Part shown: positions 14,152 to 14,188 of the stretch, piece after piece
Numbering within the stretch: the stretch's first letter is position 1
Layout: every line of letters starts with the position of its first letter
NCBI GenBank assembly: GCA_002298885.1
Contig: DBMK01000170.1
Coordinates: 1 to 14,188, forward strand
Length of the DNA: 14,188 nucleotides
Origin: Anaerolineaceae bacterium UBA700
GTDB taxonomy: Bacteria > Chloroflexota > Anaerolineae > Anaerolineales > Anaerolineaceae
Direction: 5' to 3'
The notes under the pieces: generated by a model
What the model was told of the DNA's origin: nothing
What the model saw: only the letters and a program-made list of their open reading frames with translations
The model's database searches: none
Made by a program: the position numbers and the translations under genes

Positions 14152-14188
14152 GCCTCACCCCCCGGCCCCCTCTCCACTCCGTGGAGAG
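14152..14188. repeat. Start of a C-rich dispersed repeat with hairpin, cut by the window edge
   Basis: Five bases after the second permease stop, CCTCACCCCCCGGC begins, like CCTAACCCCCCGGC after the malic enzyme gene. It is followed by a perfect hairpin CTCTCCAC/GTGGAGAG (14170-14177 and 14181-14188, loop TCC) that reaches the last base of the window. The complementary G-rich arm would lie beyond the edge. It may serve as a transcript end for the transporter operon. Confidence 0.55.

Overview
The window looks like chromosome of an anaerobic, high-GC bacterium, most likely Chloroflexota (Anaerolineae-type). This is an inference from three things. Soluble Hdr-type redox genes sit beside a sugar ABC transporter. 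The binding lipoprotein has a Pro/Ala/Thr-rich linker after its lipid-anchored cysteine. C-rich hairpin repeats (CCTNACCCCCCGGC type) lie between operons. No rRNA, tRNA, CRISPR array, transposase or phage gene was seen, and all convincing genes are on the + strand.

Region 1 (1-205) is non-coding. It holds part of a dispersed repeat and a two-hairpin palindrome. An open frame runs through it, but the real start of the first gene is probably at 206.

Region 2 (206-9922) is a tight six-gene operon. Its genes encode (a) a 1506-residue HdrA protein made of an HdrA half with an NfnL/GltD-type NAD(P)H module inserted in it, fused to a second HdrA half; (b) MvhD, a [2Fe-2S] protein that normally links HdrA to an electron donor; (c) an FrhB/FdhB-like iron-sulfur flavoprotein; (d) a fumarate reductase/succinate dehydrogenase type iron-sulfur subunit; (e) the matching flavoprotein with the fumarate/succinate catalytic residues in place but without the histidine used for covalent FAD; and (f) a malic enzyme. 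No membrane anchor, hydrogenase, formate dehydrogenase catalytic subunit or HdrB/HdrC gene is present. My reading is that these genes encode a soluble flavin-based bifurcating (or, in reverse, confurcating) complex linking NAD(P)H, ferredoxin and the fumarate/succinate couple, with malic enzyme supplying or using NAD(P)H and C4 acids. This is the most interesting content of the window.

Region 3 (9923-10692) is a 770-base gap. It contains a C-rich repeat hairpin, a strong intrinsic terminator, a 41-codon stretch that resembles the C-terminal end of a MoaD/ThiS-type sulfur carrier, a consensus sigma-70 promoter (TTGACA, 17 bases, TATAAT) and a leader of nearly 400 bases.

Region 4 (10693-14146) is an ABC importer of the maltose/oligosaccharide class: a substrate-binding lipoprotein, a hairpin-containing spacer that looks like an attenuator or mRNA-stabilising element, and two permeases. 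No ATPase gene is visible. The last 40 bases begin another C-rich repeat.
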